A stretch of DNA of 22,677 nt, taken from NCBI RefSeq assembly GCF_003478335.1, contig NZ_QUFB01000048.1:1-22677 (forward strand), written 5' to 3'. Each line of letters starts with the position of its first letter. Position 1 is the stretch's first letter. The DNA is from Clostridium sp. AM49-4BH (lineage in GTDB: Bacteria; Bacillota; Clostridia; Lachnospirales; Lachnospiraceae). The notes under the pieces are model-generated. The model saw only the letters and a list, made by a program, of their open reading frames with translations, made no database searches and was not told where the DNA came from. This document shows positions 7,228 through 14,218 of this stretch, in pieces. A program made the translations under genes and the position numbers.

Positions 7228-7671
7228 TCACTGCAATAACCGCCTCTCCACCTCCTCTTCCACGCGCATCCTAATCCCATTCACTCGTCTCACCCATTCC
7301 ATCGGATTCTCCGCTTTCAGCCGTTCATCCACGCTCTCCTTCTCCATGATCCGCTTTACCGCCAGCTCCACTCCCCGGTGACATTCCTCGTCCACCTCAT
7401 GCAGATACCGATTCCAAGTTCCATCCTGCAGCATCATCCGATATTCATGTGCTTTATGTTCCCACATATATTCCGCACGGATCAAACCATACTTTCCAAT
7501 GGGATAGTCTGTTTCCTGCTCAAATGTCAGATCAGGATAGTAACAGCCATTCTCTGCCAAGTGATAGATCAATCCGTTTTCCTCTATTACTTCCGGCAAC
7601 ACTTGCTCCTCTAAATCTCCTGTAGAAACCTCTTCCATCTGCCTCATATCCTGTAATTCTTCTCTCTTCAT
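7228..7671 (-). CDS. TnpV-family transposon-encoded protein
   Basis: A 147-residue protein from the ATG at 7669-7671 (MKREELQDMRQMEEV), with AAAGGA about 10 bases upstream; a longer in-frame reading from 7836 would overlap the relaxase and begins with unrelated sequence. The TnpV signature is clear: GLIYHLAENGCYYPDLTFEQ, YPIGKYGLIRAEYM, then MEWVRRVNGIRMRVEEEVE. TnpV is an accessory protein of Tn4451-type and related clostridial elements; its molecular role is not well defined. Here it sits between the relaxase and the cargo, marking the cargo insertion point. It is charged and soluble, with no membrane segment. Confidence 0.85.
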   Translation of the reverse strand: MKREELQDMRQMEEVSTGDLEEQVLPEVIEENGLIYHLAENGCYYPDLTFEQETDYPIGKYGLIRAEYMWEHKAHEYRMMLQDGTWNRYLHEVDEECHRGVELAVKRIMEKESVDERLKAENPMEWVRRVNGIRMRVEEEVERRLLQ

Positions 7672-7750
7672 AATTCTGTCATCCTTTCTCCCTAACGGAT
7701 AAGAGAAAGAAATCTTTCCCTTATCCTGATCATCTAAATTAAATGCCCTT

Positions 7751-9232
7751 TTATCGTCTGTGTAAATGTTCTTCTCCTTTACCCGGCAGTATATCGGCGA
7801 TCCTCTCCTTAAAGGCATCCCACAGATTCCTACCATTGATCTTCAGCTCTCGCATAAATCCTTCGGCTTTATCAAGAATCTGCCGAAGCGTATTGTTTTC
7901 ACTTTGAATCTTCTGATTCTCATACTCCAACTTCTCTTTTTCATATCGTATTTTCACTATTTCATCAAAAAATTCTGCCTGCTGGTCTGTCACCGCTACA
8001 CTGCTATATTTATAATACAAGTCCTCTGCCGTTTTCAGATGAGAAGTAACTTGTCGTTTGGCTTCCTCCGTTTCTTCTATTACACGATCACGCTCCGCCC
8101 TGACAACACCTGTTTCTGCCTGCATTGTCTCCATCTCATCCTTTGCAGTAGCCAATGCCAGTTCCATACTTTCCTTATCCGTCAGCAGCTTTTTAACTTC
8201 ATCCTGCAACTTGCCGTGCTGATTTGCAAGCAGCTTGTAATCCCCTTGCAATAACCGATAGTCTCCCTGAAGTTGATCACATTCCAAGCGAAGCGTTTCC
8301 TTGCTATTCAGCAAATTTCCGTGTTCTCTTTGCAATGCATCATACTTCTGTTTCAGTTCATTACTCAGCGACAAATAATGTAAATACCTATCCTCTGCTT
8401 CCTCCTGCTTAACCTCCCATTGTCTGTAAGATTGCTCCATCTCCGCCATTTGCTTTCTCTGTGTACGCAACTTTTCCCAATTTGATTCCATACATCTTTC
8501 CTGCTGTTCCATAGTATCTGCCTTGTCCTGAAGTCTTCGTTCTAATTCTTCTACTTCCTGCTTTCGCATCTTTTTCTCATAGTTGTACACTGACAAATGC
8601 TTTTCATGAGTCCCCAGTTTCTTCCACCCAAAACCACGTTGCTGCATTAGAGTTGCAAGATTTTCCTTTTCATTTCGCACCCATTGCATACTTTCCGTAT
8701 CATTCCGTCCTGTTCCGGCAAAACCAAGTGCTTTCATAGCACCCTTTAAGGACACCTTTGTTGATATGCCTCGTTTATTTCCTTCGGAAAAGGGAACAAA
8801 ATCGATATGAAGATGCGGAGTCTGTTCATCCATATGAAGAACTGCATTGAACACCCGCAGACTCGGATTTCTTTCTTCAAATCCCCTCATATATTCTTCA
8901 AGGATCTGTCTGACCACTGCAGTCTCCTCCATCATACAGTTGGAATCCTTCATATTCCCGATCTGAACAATGACCTCCGTGAACAAATGCTCCTGATGAC
9001 CATCCTTTATCTTATTGTAATAATCTTGAATTATTCGATCTTTCCGTTTTTGTTTAGCATTATATTCTTCCACAGCCTCGTCAAACAGTTCGTGATAAAT
9101 TCCCCTGAGGTCTCTCTGCACAAATACAACATTTTGACTTATCCTGTCGGGATCTACATTCTCTGCCACAAATACCCTGTTATTATGTTTTAGGCATCCA
9201 TTGCCTATCGTTACCGAAATCGTTCTCTCCAT
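7751..9232 (-). CDS. mobV: MobV/Pre-type relaxase (plasmid mobilization/recombination enzyme)
   Basis: A 493-residue protein. The N-terminal SVTIGNGCLKHNNRVF and NVDPDRISQN, then the metal-binding HMDEQTPHLHIDFVPFSEG with His133, His140 and His142, identify the Mob_Pre relaxase domain (about 1-200). The rest (about 215-460) is a long charged coiled coil rich in Glu, Lys and Gln with leucine repeats, followed by a short tail. MobV relaxases nick one strand at oriT and lead transfer through the conjugation pore of another element. No type IV secretion genes are seen here, so the element is mobilizable and not self-transmissible, as far as the window shows. The start at 9232 follows AAAGGA and overlaps a possible small ORF upstream. 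Confidence 0.92.
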   Translation of the reverse strand: MERTISVTIGNGCLKHNNRVFVAENVDPDRISQNVVFVQRDLRGIYHELFDEAVEEYNAKQKRKDRIIQDYYNKIKDGHQEHLFTEVIVQIGNMKDSNCMMEETAVVRQILEEYMRGFEERNPSLRVFNAVLHMDEQTPHLHIDFVPFSEGNKRGISTKVSLKGAMKALGFAGTGRNDTESMQWVRNEKENLATLMQQRGFGWKKLGTHEKHLSVYNYEKKMRKQEVEELERRLQDKADTMEQQERCMESNWEKLRTQRKQMAEMEQSYRQWEVKQEEAEDRYLHYLSLSNELKQKYDALQREHGNLLNSKETLRLECDQLQGDYRLLQGDYKLLANQHGKLQDEVKKLLTDKESMELALATAKDEMETMQAETGVVRAERDRVIEETEEAKRQVTSHLKTAEDLYYKYSSVAVTDQQAEFFDEIVKIRYEKEKLEYENQKIQSENNTLRQILDKAEGFMRELKINGRNLWDAFKERIADILPGKGEEHLHRR

Positions 9233-9290
9233 ATGTGATCAGTCCTTTCTTTTTATCCGTTAATTGCTTCTGTAAAAATTCTCTGCTCAT
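9183..9290 (-). CDS. Possible 35-residue peptide overlapping the relaxase start
   Basis: The ATG at 9288-9290 follows a strong GGAGG (GGAGGAATAAAACA) and opens a frame of 35 codons starting MSREFLQKQLTDKKKGLITY, ending at TAA 9183-9185. It overlaps the first 50 bases of the relaxase in another frame. Such overlaps can couple translation of a leader peptide to the main gene. The peptide is basic and has no recognised motif. It may simply be a leader whose termination helps start the relaxase. Confidence 0.35.
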   Translation of the reverse strand: MSREFLQKQLTDKKKGLITYGENDFGNDRQWMPKT

Positions 9291-9294
9291 TGTT

Positions 9295-9429
9295 TTATTC
9301 CTCCAATCTGCTTTGCATTTTTTTAATCTCGATATCATCAATCAGCGCATTATTTCTGTGCATGATAAAGTTTCGAAGAAGCCTCGCTTCCCTTAGTTGA
9401 ATTTCTAAAGTAATTCTTTCTCTGGGATT
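9295..9429 (-). CDS. Possible small conserved-looking ORF without clear start
   Basis: The frame is open from about 9429 to the TAA at 9295-9297 and reads, in part, ITLEIQLREARLLRNF and MHRNNALIDDIEIKKMQSRL. The composition is protein-like and amphipathic. There is no upstream ATG; the internal ATG at 9361-9363 gives 22 residues, and an ATT start would be unusual. Its end overlaps the Shine-Dalgarno of the following peptide. It may be the tail of a truncated gene upstream of the relaxase. Confidence 0.3.
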   Translation of the reverse strand, partial: NPRERITLEIQLREARLLRNFIMHRNNALIDDIEIKKMQSRLEE

Positions 9430-9430
9430 T

Positions 9431-9640
9431 CATATTCCAGTCAAAGTCAAGCCGCTAGGCGATGACTGAGACGGAATATGTTTTGTTACTTTTGTCAAAA
9501 GTAACGCAAAGGCACTTTTGGCTGCGACGCCTCCAAAAATGCAACCTGCTCCGAACGGTAAACCGTTCTTCTCAGGCTTTGCGCCCTGCTGGGAGCCTAA
9601 CTTCCGCATCCAGTCAGTGAAAATACCGCTGCATTGCACC
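9431..9640. other. Hairpin-rich gene-free region, candidate oriT
   Basis: No convincing gene covers about 9430-9736. Three dyads follow one another: CATATTCC (9431-9438) with GGAATATG (9473-9480), enclosing AGTCA/TGACT and GCC/GGC pairs; GTTACTTTTG (9485-9494) with CAAAAGTAAC (9496-9505); and GAACGGT (9553-9559) with ACCGTTC (9562-9568). An AGGCT/AGCCT pair follows at about 9574-9598. Closely spaced inverted repeats directly upstream of a relaxase gene are what an origin of transfer looks like. No nick site can be named from sequence alone. The remainder to 9736 shows nothing. Confidence 0.55.
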
Positions 9641-9736
9641 GATATTTTCCTGCCATCTGCTCGTAAGTCCTACTCCAATCTCTTAGAAATACTACTTTTA
9701 CCTCGTAAAGCTGTCTTATCTTATTCTCTCCTCATA

Positions 9737-9928
9737 CTACTTCAATCCCTTATATTCTCTAGCTTTCGCCACTTTGTCCATTACAGATAAAAGAGCATCC
9801 ACCGTGCTTTCTTCCCACCCGGCTAACCATATCAGTGTCCGGATTTCTTCCTGCGACAGATCTACATCACGCAGAAATTTCAGTATCTTTTCCATCTGCC
9901 GGCTTTGATATTCCGTCAATCCAACCAC
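9737..9928 (-). CDS. Small acidic helical protein of the mobile backbone
   Basis: A 63-residue frame starting at GTG (9926-9928) and reading TEYQSRQMEKILKFLRDVDL, then SQEEIRTLIWLAGWEESTVD. The predicted shape is two or three helices, compatible with a small DNA- or protein-binding fold, but no family is recognised. It lies between iteron-like repeats and the oriT candidate, in the same direction as the replication and mobilization genes. An alternative TTG start lies three codons later. It could be a copy-control or relaxosome accessory protein; this is a guess from position only. Confidence 0.55.
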   Translation of the reverse strand: MVGLTEYQSRQMEKILKFLRDVDLSQEEIRTLIWLAGWEESTVDALLSVMDKVAKAREYKGLK

Positions 9929-9946
9929 CCCGTTTCATTCAGATGT

Positions 9947-10027
9947 GCTAGTGTAAAGTGATAGTTTTCCTGCTTTTGCTAGTGTAAAACGATAGCAATT
10001 TCTGAAAATGATAGTGCAAAGTGATAG
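9947..10027. repeat. Three iteron-like direct repeats (candidate oriV)
   Basis: GCTAGTGTAAAGTGATAG at 9947-9964 recurs as GCTAGTGTAAAACGATAG at 9978-9995 and GATAGTGCAAAGTGATAG at 10010-10027. Start-to-start spacing is 31 and 32 bp, about three helical turns, so all copies face the same side of the helix. A related GATAGCAATTT block occurs at 9991 and again near 10066. Regularly phased repeats beside a RepA-like gene suggest a replication origin or autoregulatory sites. The flank (10030-10145) is very AT-rich. Confidence 0.65.
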
Positions 10028-10146
10028 CACCGTCTACTCCTTCTCCGGCACATATATATTTTTTGATAGCAATTTTTTAAAAAGATATAGTTTTTTCTAT
10101 CTTTTTCGCTGAAAATATATAGAAACTGCTATCTATGCATCCATCT

Positions 10147-10228
10147 GTGACGGTCGTGACGATGGTGACGATATTTTCACTACACCCCGGCATCAAAAAT
10201 ACCGTCACAACCGTCGCATATCGTCACG
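10147..10228. repeat. GTGACG repeat clusters in opposite orientation
   Basis: GTGACG occurs at 10147, 10156 and 10165 with an exact 9-bp period. The reverse complement CGTCAC (or CGTCGC) occurs at 10203, 10212 and 10222. The two clusters face each other across about 30 bp, immediately downstream of the RepA-like gene (stop at 10233). They could form a large hairpin or a protein-binding array of the origin. The pattern is seen directly; the role is inferred. Confidence 0.65.
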
Positions 10229-10232
10229 CTTT

Positions 10233-11447
10233 CTAACCTGCAGGAGAATTTATCGAATTCTTTACAAGTTCCTCATCTTTTACAACATAGTCTGTTACAT
10301 TATCTTTCTTCTCAAGGGATATCACCCGACCATTGTGTCCACGGCTGGCAGCATAACGAATGCCATGATCCAGATACAACCGCTCCACACTAACATTCAA
10401 TTTTCGTGTCAGAACATTCGGCTGCATATTCAAACCACTTAATTCCTGAAGCAGTTCTGTGGCTGTTCCCTGCCACGAATGCCGCAGACTCATAAATTCC
10501 ACGATTTGTTCCAACACTTCATCCGGTGGCTCTTTCCAAAGCTCCGTTTCCGCTTTCACCAGTTTCCATACACACTGCTCTCTTTCAAATTCAAGTGACA
10601 GTTTCTGGTCTGGTTGATCACGCCCGGCAATCTCCAATGTTGCTTTATTCTGCGTACGCTTTTCCTTCTGCATAACAAACGCTCCATCCGCCGCCCCAAG
10701 CAGACCGTTGGTGCCGGAGATCATATCGAAACTATCCGAAGATTCCAGTTTTCTCGTATGATGAACCAGCAAAAGACAAATTGCATGTTCATCGCTGAAT
10801 TTCTTAAGCCGGGTAACAATATCGTAGTCACTGGCATAACTGTATTTGTCTCCGCCAACCTCCCGGACTTTCTGCAGCGTGTCAATAATGATCAGCCGTG
10901 CATCCTTATGTTCCGCTACAAACCGGCTCAATTGTTCTTCCAATCCCTGATTTAATGTCTTGGATCGTGTTGCCAAATGAAAAGCATCTGTACTTTCTAC
11001 CCCAAACATTCTTGAAAGACGTTTCTGCAGTCTGCCATAATCGTCCTCCAATGCAAGATACAATACAGTTCCACCATTGACAGGATAATCCCACAACTGT
11101 ATTCCCCGGCTCACATGATATCCAAGCTGTGCCATAAAAAATGACTTTCCAACCTTCGGTGCACCGACAAACAAATACGTCCCATTGTAGAGTAACCCAT
11201 CCACGATCGGCACTTTCGGCGGATAAACGGTATCATATAGTTCTTCCATTGTAACCGTCTGCAGAATGTCCTGTCTGGATTTCCCCGGACTGACTTTTTT
11301 GTCTGTTATCCCCACATTTCCTGTGGCTTGCAGATTGTTTTGTCTCTGATCATCTGTTATAATTTCGTTGTGTTTATTACATAACGGCTGCTTCCCATCT
11401 GCGCCAACAGATGATCCCGGAGCAGTCGCTTTTTTCTTATCCATCAT
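10233..11447 (-). CDS. RepA-like AAA/RecA-fold ATPase (replicative helicase type)
   Basis: A 404-residue protein. Walker A GAPKVGKS is at 95-102 in YLFVGAPKVGKSFFMAQLGY; LYLALEDDYGRLQKRL follows, Walker B is RLIIIDTLQKVRE, and then LLLVHHTRK and SGTNGLLGAADGAFVM. This is the RepA/AAA_25 pattern of plasmid and phage hexameric helicases (RSF1010 RepA type). The first 65 residues are polar and probably disordered; the last 120 are likely a winged-helix region. The ATG overlaps the upstream stop (ATGA), so translation is coupled to the ribbon-helix-helix protein. With the iterons downstream it suggests the excised circle can replicate. Confidence 0.85.
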   Translation of the reverse strand: MMDKKKATAPGSSVGADGKQPLCNKHNEIITDDQRQNNLQATGNVGITDKKVSPGKSRQDILQTVTMEELYDTVYPPKVPIVDGLLYNGTYLFVGAPKVGKSFFMAQLGYHVSRGIQLWDYPVNGGTVLYLALEDDYGRLQKRLSRMFGVESTDAFHLATRSKTLNQGLEEQLSRFVAEHKDARLIIIDTLQKVREVGGDKYSYASDYDIVTRLKKFSDEHAICLLLVHHTRKLESSDSFDMISGTNGLLGAADGAFVMQKEKRTQNKATLEIAGRDQPDQKLSLEFEREQCVWKLVKAETELWKEPPDEVLEQIVEFMSLRHSWQGTATELLQELSGLNMQPNVLTRKLNVSVERLYLDHGIRYAASRGHNGRVISLEKKDNVTDYVVKDEELVKNSINSPAG

Positions 11448-11767
11448 TCCTCTTCCTCCTTCATTCCATCGAGAGTAATCGCCACAAGCTGTAAAGTATA
11501 AAGAAATTCCTCACTCAGTTCCGCTGCGTTCTCTATGCGTTTTAATTCTTGATAGATCTGTAACATCTGATCCCGCAATGCTTTATATACCCGTGGATTT
11601 CCCTGCACAACAATGTCCTGGCACTGCAGCCTGCGGATAATATAATCCTGCTTGGTCAACCCGGATAATCGAACCATGCGGTCAATCTGTTCACTTTCCT
11701 CCTGCGACACTCGAAATGCCACTGTCTTATGTCTCCACCTTCCCTGATGATCTAATCTTCTATCCAT
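11444..11767 (-). CDS. Ribbon-helix-helix / MobC-like mobilization accessory protein
   Basis: About 107 residues from the ATG at 11765-11767 (MDRRLDHQGRWRHKTVAFRV), which follows AAGGAAGG with a 10-base gap; the longer GTG-start form overlaps the integrase stop. KTVAFRVSQEESEQIDRMV and GLTKQDYIIRRLQ are the beta strand and two helices of a ribbon-helix-helix DNA-binding fold, seen in MobC-type relaxosome proteins. The C-terminal half is a helical, acidic segment ending in EEEE. It likely binds oriT or regulates the operon. It is the gene between integrase and repA, with overlap to repA. Confidence 0.7.
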   Translation of the reverse strand: MDRRLDHQGRWRHKTVAFRVSQEESEQIDRMVRLSGLTKQDYIIRRLQCQDIVVQGNPRVYKALRDQMLQIYQELKRIENAAELSEEFLYTLQLVAITLDGMKEEEE

Positions 11768-11805
11768 CGTAGTCCAACCTTCCTTTCTGTCACCGTAAAA
11801 TGTTA

Positions 11806-12957
11806 TCACCCTTTATAACCGGCATCTTCTGCGTCCTTCTTGATCTGATCAACAGATATTTCTTCCTCAATATTTCCAGTCAGGACAATATCTGTTATCC
11901 TCTCAACATCCAGCCGGTTCGCCATTTCCGTCTGTTTATTCGGGAACAAATGAGCATAACGATAGGTAATGTCAATACTCTCATGCCCCACCCGGTCAGC
12001 AATCGCCAATGCAGAAAATCCCATTTCTATCAAAAGTGAAATGTGCGAATGTCGCAAGTCATGAATGCGGATTCTTTTCACCCCTGCCGCTTTGGCACCA
12101 CGATCCATTTCATGATGCAGATATGACTTTGTGATCTGAAAGATCCGTTCGTTTTTGCCAATGTCATATAACATCCGAATATAATCCTGCATTTCCTCAC
12201 AAAGAAACTTCGGCATCTTGATCGTGCGGTTACTTTTAACCGTTTTTGGAGAAGTAATGACATCACGCCCTTTTAAACGCTGATATGATTTGTTGATCGT
12301 CACTGTCTGTCTTTCGAAATCAAAATCCGCCGGCGTCAGTGCTAGAAGTTCTCCCATCCGGACGCCACACCAATACAACATTTCAAATGCATAATATGAC
12401 CTTGGTTTATCCATCATAACATCCGCAAACTTCAGATATTCTTCCTTCGTCCAAAAAAGCATTTCTTTATGTTCTTCACACCCCATCGTACCAGCTTTCT
12501 GTGCCGGATTACTCGGTAAATGATAGAATCGCACCGCATGATTAAATATCGCACTAAGCTGACTGTGAATCGTCTTTAAGTATGTGGGTGAATAGACTTC
12601 CCCATTCTCTCCCTGATATCCCAAAAGTTTACTCTGCCAGGCAATCACATCCTTCGGCTCTATCTCCGCAATCTTGCAGTTGCCAAAATACGGCAGTATC
12701 TTCGTCCGTATAATATGGCTCTTAGATTCCCATGTGTTTTCCTTTACCCGTTTCTTTTTATCCGCTTCATAGATTTCAAAAAAGCTGGCAAAGGTCATAT
12801 CAAGCTTCGATTCGCTTTTCAACATCACCTCCCGTTCCCACTGCTGCGCCTCCCGCTTCGTCTTAAAACCTCTTTTCTGCGTCTGCTTTCGTTCGCCCTG
12901 CCAGTTGGTATAACGATAGATCACACGCCATTTATCACCGTCTTTATACACAGCCAT
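11806..12957 (-). CDS. int: Tyrosine recombinase / integrase (Tn916-type)
   Basis: A 383-residue integrase. The N-terminal arm-binding AP2-like domain (MAVYKDGDKWRVIYRYTNWQ, then KRGFKTKREAQQWE) covers about 1-50, the core-binding SAM-like domain about 55-150, and the catalytic domain the rest. Catalytic residues appear as Arg200 (GVRMGELLAL), Lys238 (SPKTVKSNRTIKMP), His299 and Arg302 (HDLRHSH), His325 (GHESIDIT) and Tyr334 (YRYAHLFP). All six are present, so the enzyme looks active. It catalyses integration and excision of the element. It follows the excisionase-like gene after a 48-base gap and overlaps the next frame slightly. Confidence 0.96.
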   Translation of the reverse strand: MAVYKDGDKWRVIYRYTNWQGERKQTQKRGFKTKREAQQWEREVMLKSESKLDMTFASFFEIYEADKKKRVKENTWESKSHIIRTKILPYFGNCKIAEIEPKDVIAWQSKLLGYQGENGEVYSPTYLKTIHSQLSAIFNHAVRFYHLPSNPAQKAGTMGCEEHKEMLFWTKEEYLKFADVMMDKPRSYYAFEMLYWCGVRMGELLALTPADFDFERQTVTINKSYQRLKGRDVITSPKTVKSNRTIKMPKFLCEEMQDYIRMLYDIGKNERIFQITKSYLHHEMDRGAKAAGVKRIRIHDLRHSHISLLIEMGFSALAIADRVGHESIDITYRYAHLFPNKQTEMANRLDVERITDIVLTGNIEEEISVDQIKKDAEDAGYKG

Positions 12958-13005
12958 AGCATCATCTCCTTTCCGGCTGCACTAAGATCACTGTATCTAC
13001 AGCAG

Positions 13006-13188
13006 TCAGCCTTCTTCGCCGTAGCATAACTTCTTGCGAAAGAAGCTGGTATTCACTCTCCCGGATATCGTCAGATAGCCAAGCTCCCGCATCTCTGCAT
13101 TAAGCTCCCGGACCACCTTGTAAGCATAGGATTTAGACACCTTTAACTCTTCCGCCACTTCCTCAACTGTCATAAAATTCTTCTCCAT
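13006..13188 (-). CDS. xis: Excisionase-like small helix-turn-helix protein
   Basis: A 60-residue protein from the ATG at 13186-13188 (MEKNFMTVEEVAEELKVSKS), placed 8 bases after GGAGG; two in-frame ATGs lie further upstream. The TVEEVAEELKVSKSYAYKVV block is a MerR/excisionase winged-helix motif, and GRVNTSFFRKKL forms the wing. Excisionases of tyrosine-recombinase elements bend att DNA and favour excision. It is first in the leftward int operon, behind a promoter that probably answers to the divergent XRE repressor. Confidence 0.82.
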   Translation of the reverse strand: MEKNFMTVEEVAEELKVSKSYAYKVVRELNAEMRELGYLTISGRVNTSFFRKKLCYGEEG

Positions 13189-13255
13189 CAGCATCACCTC
13201 CCTTCCAATGTTAAGGTTCATGCACTAACTCAATTTGTTTAAGTTGTTGTTTGAC

Positions 13256-13284
13256 ATAATACTAAACATTTTAATTTAAGTCAA
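13256..13284 (-). promoter_or_regulatory. Leftward promoter of the xis-int operon
   Basis: On the minus strand TTGACT (13284-13279), 17 bases and TATTAT (13261-13256), about 68 bases before the excisionase start. The spacer and downstream DNA contain TGTTTAG and TTAAACAAATT motifs that resemble the operator half-sites near the repressor gene, so the repressor probably controls this promoter. Confidence 0.75.
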
Positions 13285-13311
13285 GTGGTTTGCGGAAAAA
13301 TATTAACTTTA

Positions 13312-13377
13312 TTTGTTTAGTTTTCTCTTGCTATCCTATTTCCCTCATGCTATACTCTACCTAAACAAAAATGTTTA
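13312..13377. promoter_or_regulatory. Operator motifs of the divergent control region
   Basis: TTTGTTTAG at 13312-13320 and its exact reverse complement CTAAACAAA at 13361-13369 bracket the repressor promoter. TAAACA-AAAA-TGTTTA at 13362-13377 is a second perfect dyad sharing the right half-site. Related TTTGTTTAA and CTAAACATT occur at about 13234 and 13262 beside the leftward promoter. The shared motif suggests one repressor acting on both promoters. Confidence 0.65.
13328..13356 (+). promoter_or_regulatory. Rightward promoter of the XRE repressor
   Basis: TTGCTA (13328-13333), a 17-base spacer and TATACT (13351-13356) lie 77 bases before the repressor ATG. It is enclosed by the half-sites TTTGTTTAG and CTAAACAAA, consistent with autoregulation. 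Confidence 0.7.
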
Positions 13378-13432
13378 TTATTGCATTTATAACCACAAAA
13401 TGGCAACGAACAAGAAAATGGAGGAAATAAAC

Positions 13433-13894
13433 ATGGCAATCGGACAAAGGATCAAATTTTTCCGAAATAGAAAAGGCTTCACGCAAAAGCAGCTTGGCGA
13501 AGTGCTCGGTTTTCACGGCAAATCATCCGATGTACGCATGGCACAGTACGAATCGGAAGCACGCATTCCAAAACAGGAACTGATAAAAGAAATGGCTGAC
13601 CGGCTGGAAGTTGACACAAAAGCATTAACTGTACCAAACATTGACAACTATTTGGGACTCATGCACACATTCTTCGCATTAGAAGATATGTATGGGCTGA
13701 CCATCGAAGATCATGACGGCAATATCTGCTTTAGCTTTGATCCGGCAATAACAGAACCTCACTCAACACTTAATGACTACCTCAAAACATGGCTCCGGCA
13801 GAAAAACAAACTGGAGCATGGGGAGATCACCAAAGAACAATATGATGAATGGCGGTATAAGTATCCGGCACTGGAAACTCTGCAGAAAAAGTAA
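13433..13894 (+). CDS. XRE-family repressor of the mobile element
   Basis: A 153-residue protein from the ATG at 13433 (MAIGQRIKFFRNRKGFTQKQ), which has GGAGGAAATAAAC just upstream; a longer in-frame start at 13313 would run through the promoter and is rejected. The N-terminal part is a Cro/C1 helix-turn-helix, ending in MAQYESEARIPKQELIKEMA. The C-terminal half (EDMYGLTIEDHDGNICFSFD, KLEHGEITKEQYDEWRYKYP) is a probable sensing or dimerization region of a type found in mobile-element repressors. No LexA-type Ser-Lys protease or metalloprotease motif is visible. It is divergent from xis-int and likely keeps the element quiet. Confidence 0.88.
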   Translation: MAIGQRIKFFRNRKGFTQKQLGEVLGFHGKSSDVRMAQYESEARIPKQELIKEMADRLEVDTKALTVPNIDNYLGLMHTFFALEDMYGLTIEDHDGNICFSFDPAITEPHSTLNDYLKTWLRQKNKLEHGEITKEQYDEWRYKYPALETLQKK

Positions 13895-13916
13895 AATTTT
13901 TCCTATGTTACCAAAA

Positions 13917-13940
13917 AAAGCATCGTGACAAATATGCTTT
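13917..13940 (+). terminator. Weak hairpin after the repressor gene
   Basis: AAAGCAT (13917-13923) pairs with ATGCTTT (13934-13940) across a 10-base loop, 23 bases after the repressor stop. The downstream sequence is AATTTG, not a clean T run, so termination is only possible. Confidence 0.35.
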
Positions 13941-14086
13941 AATTTGATAAAATTAATTTGCACATTGATATAACTATGCTAATAATCATTATTATCTTAT
14001 CCACGAAAGCAGGGCTTCCTGTTGATTATATTTCACTCCTGTTTACCTCGATTCAAACTTGGGTTGTTGTGAAAGGAGATATCAAA

Positions 14087-14161
14087 ATGACGAATTTGTT
14101 TGATTGGATTGTGAGCGGTGCATGCGGAGTGGATTCTTCAACTACTCGGCATTTAAAGTGA
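14087..14161 (+). CDS. 24-residue peptide with strong ribosome site
   Basis: AAAGGAGATATCAAA precedes the ATG at 14087 and opens MTNLFDWIVSGACGVDSSTT plus four residues (RHLK), ending at TGA 14159-14161. A longer in-frame reading starts at 13958 but its N-terminus is low-complexity. The spacing and strength of the ribosome site make translation likely. No family is recognised. The second half of the frame overlaps the 5' arm of the tRNA-like structure, and an intrinsic terminator follows at 14219. It may be a small regulator, a leader peptide or a short toxin-like peptide; there is no membrane segment. Confidence 0.5.
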   Translation: MTNLFDWIVSGACGVDSSTTRHLK

Positions 14162-14215
14162 ACAAGATAAAAATGATTTGGGCATCGCTTGGAGGTTCAA
14201 ATCCTCCCCGCTCCG
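14125..14215 (+). other. tRNA-like structure or tRNA 3' remnant (candidate right attachment site)
   Basis: GGAGG-TTCAAAT-CCTCC at 14191-14207 is a perfect T-arm with a consensus TTCRANY loop. It is followed directly by CCGCTCCG (14208-14215), which pairs over 8 bp (one G-T) with CGGAGTGG at 14125-14132. The outline is 91 bases, like a tRNA with a long variable arm, but no convincing D arm or anticodon arm exists in between and no CCA follows. Two readings are possible: the 3' end of a tRNA gene copied as attachment site when the element inserted, or a non-functional tRNA-like RNA. The matching 8-bp arm makes pure coincidence less likely. Confidence 0.5.
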
Positions 14216-14218
14216 TTT

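Noticed and set aside
7672..7836. Longer TnpV start overlapping the relaxase
   Set aside because: The extra residues do not look like TnpV, overlap the relaxase end, and a ribosome site exists at the internal ATG.
9430..9790. Open frames on both strands in the oriT candidate
   Set aside because: They lack ribosome sites and family features; the region is dominated by hairpins.
9947..10027. CRISPR-like direct repeats
   Set aside because: Three short imperfect copies at helical spacing beside repA fit iterons better.
14125..14215. A functional tRNA or tRNA-Sec gene
   Set aside because: The T-arm and acceptor pairing are good, but there is no D arm, no anticodon stem-loop and no CCA; the 5' arm lies inside a likely small ORF.
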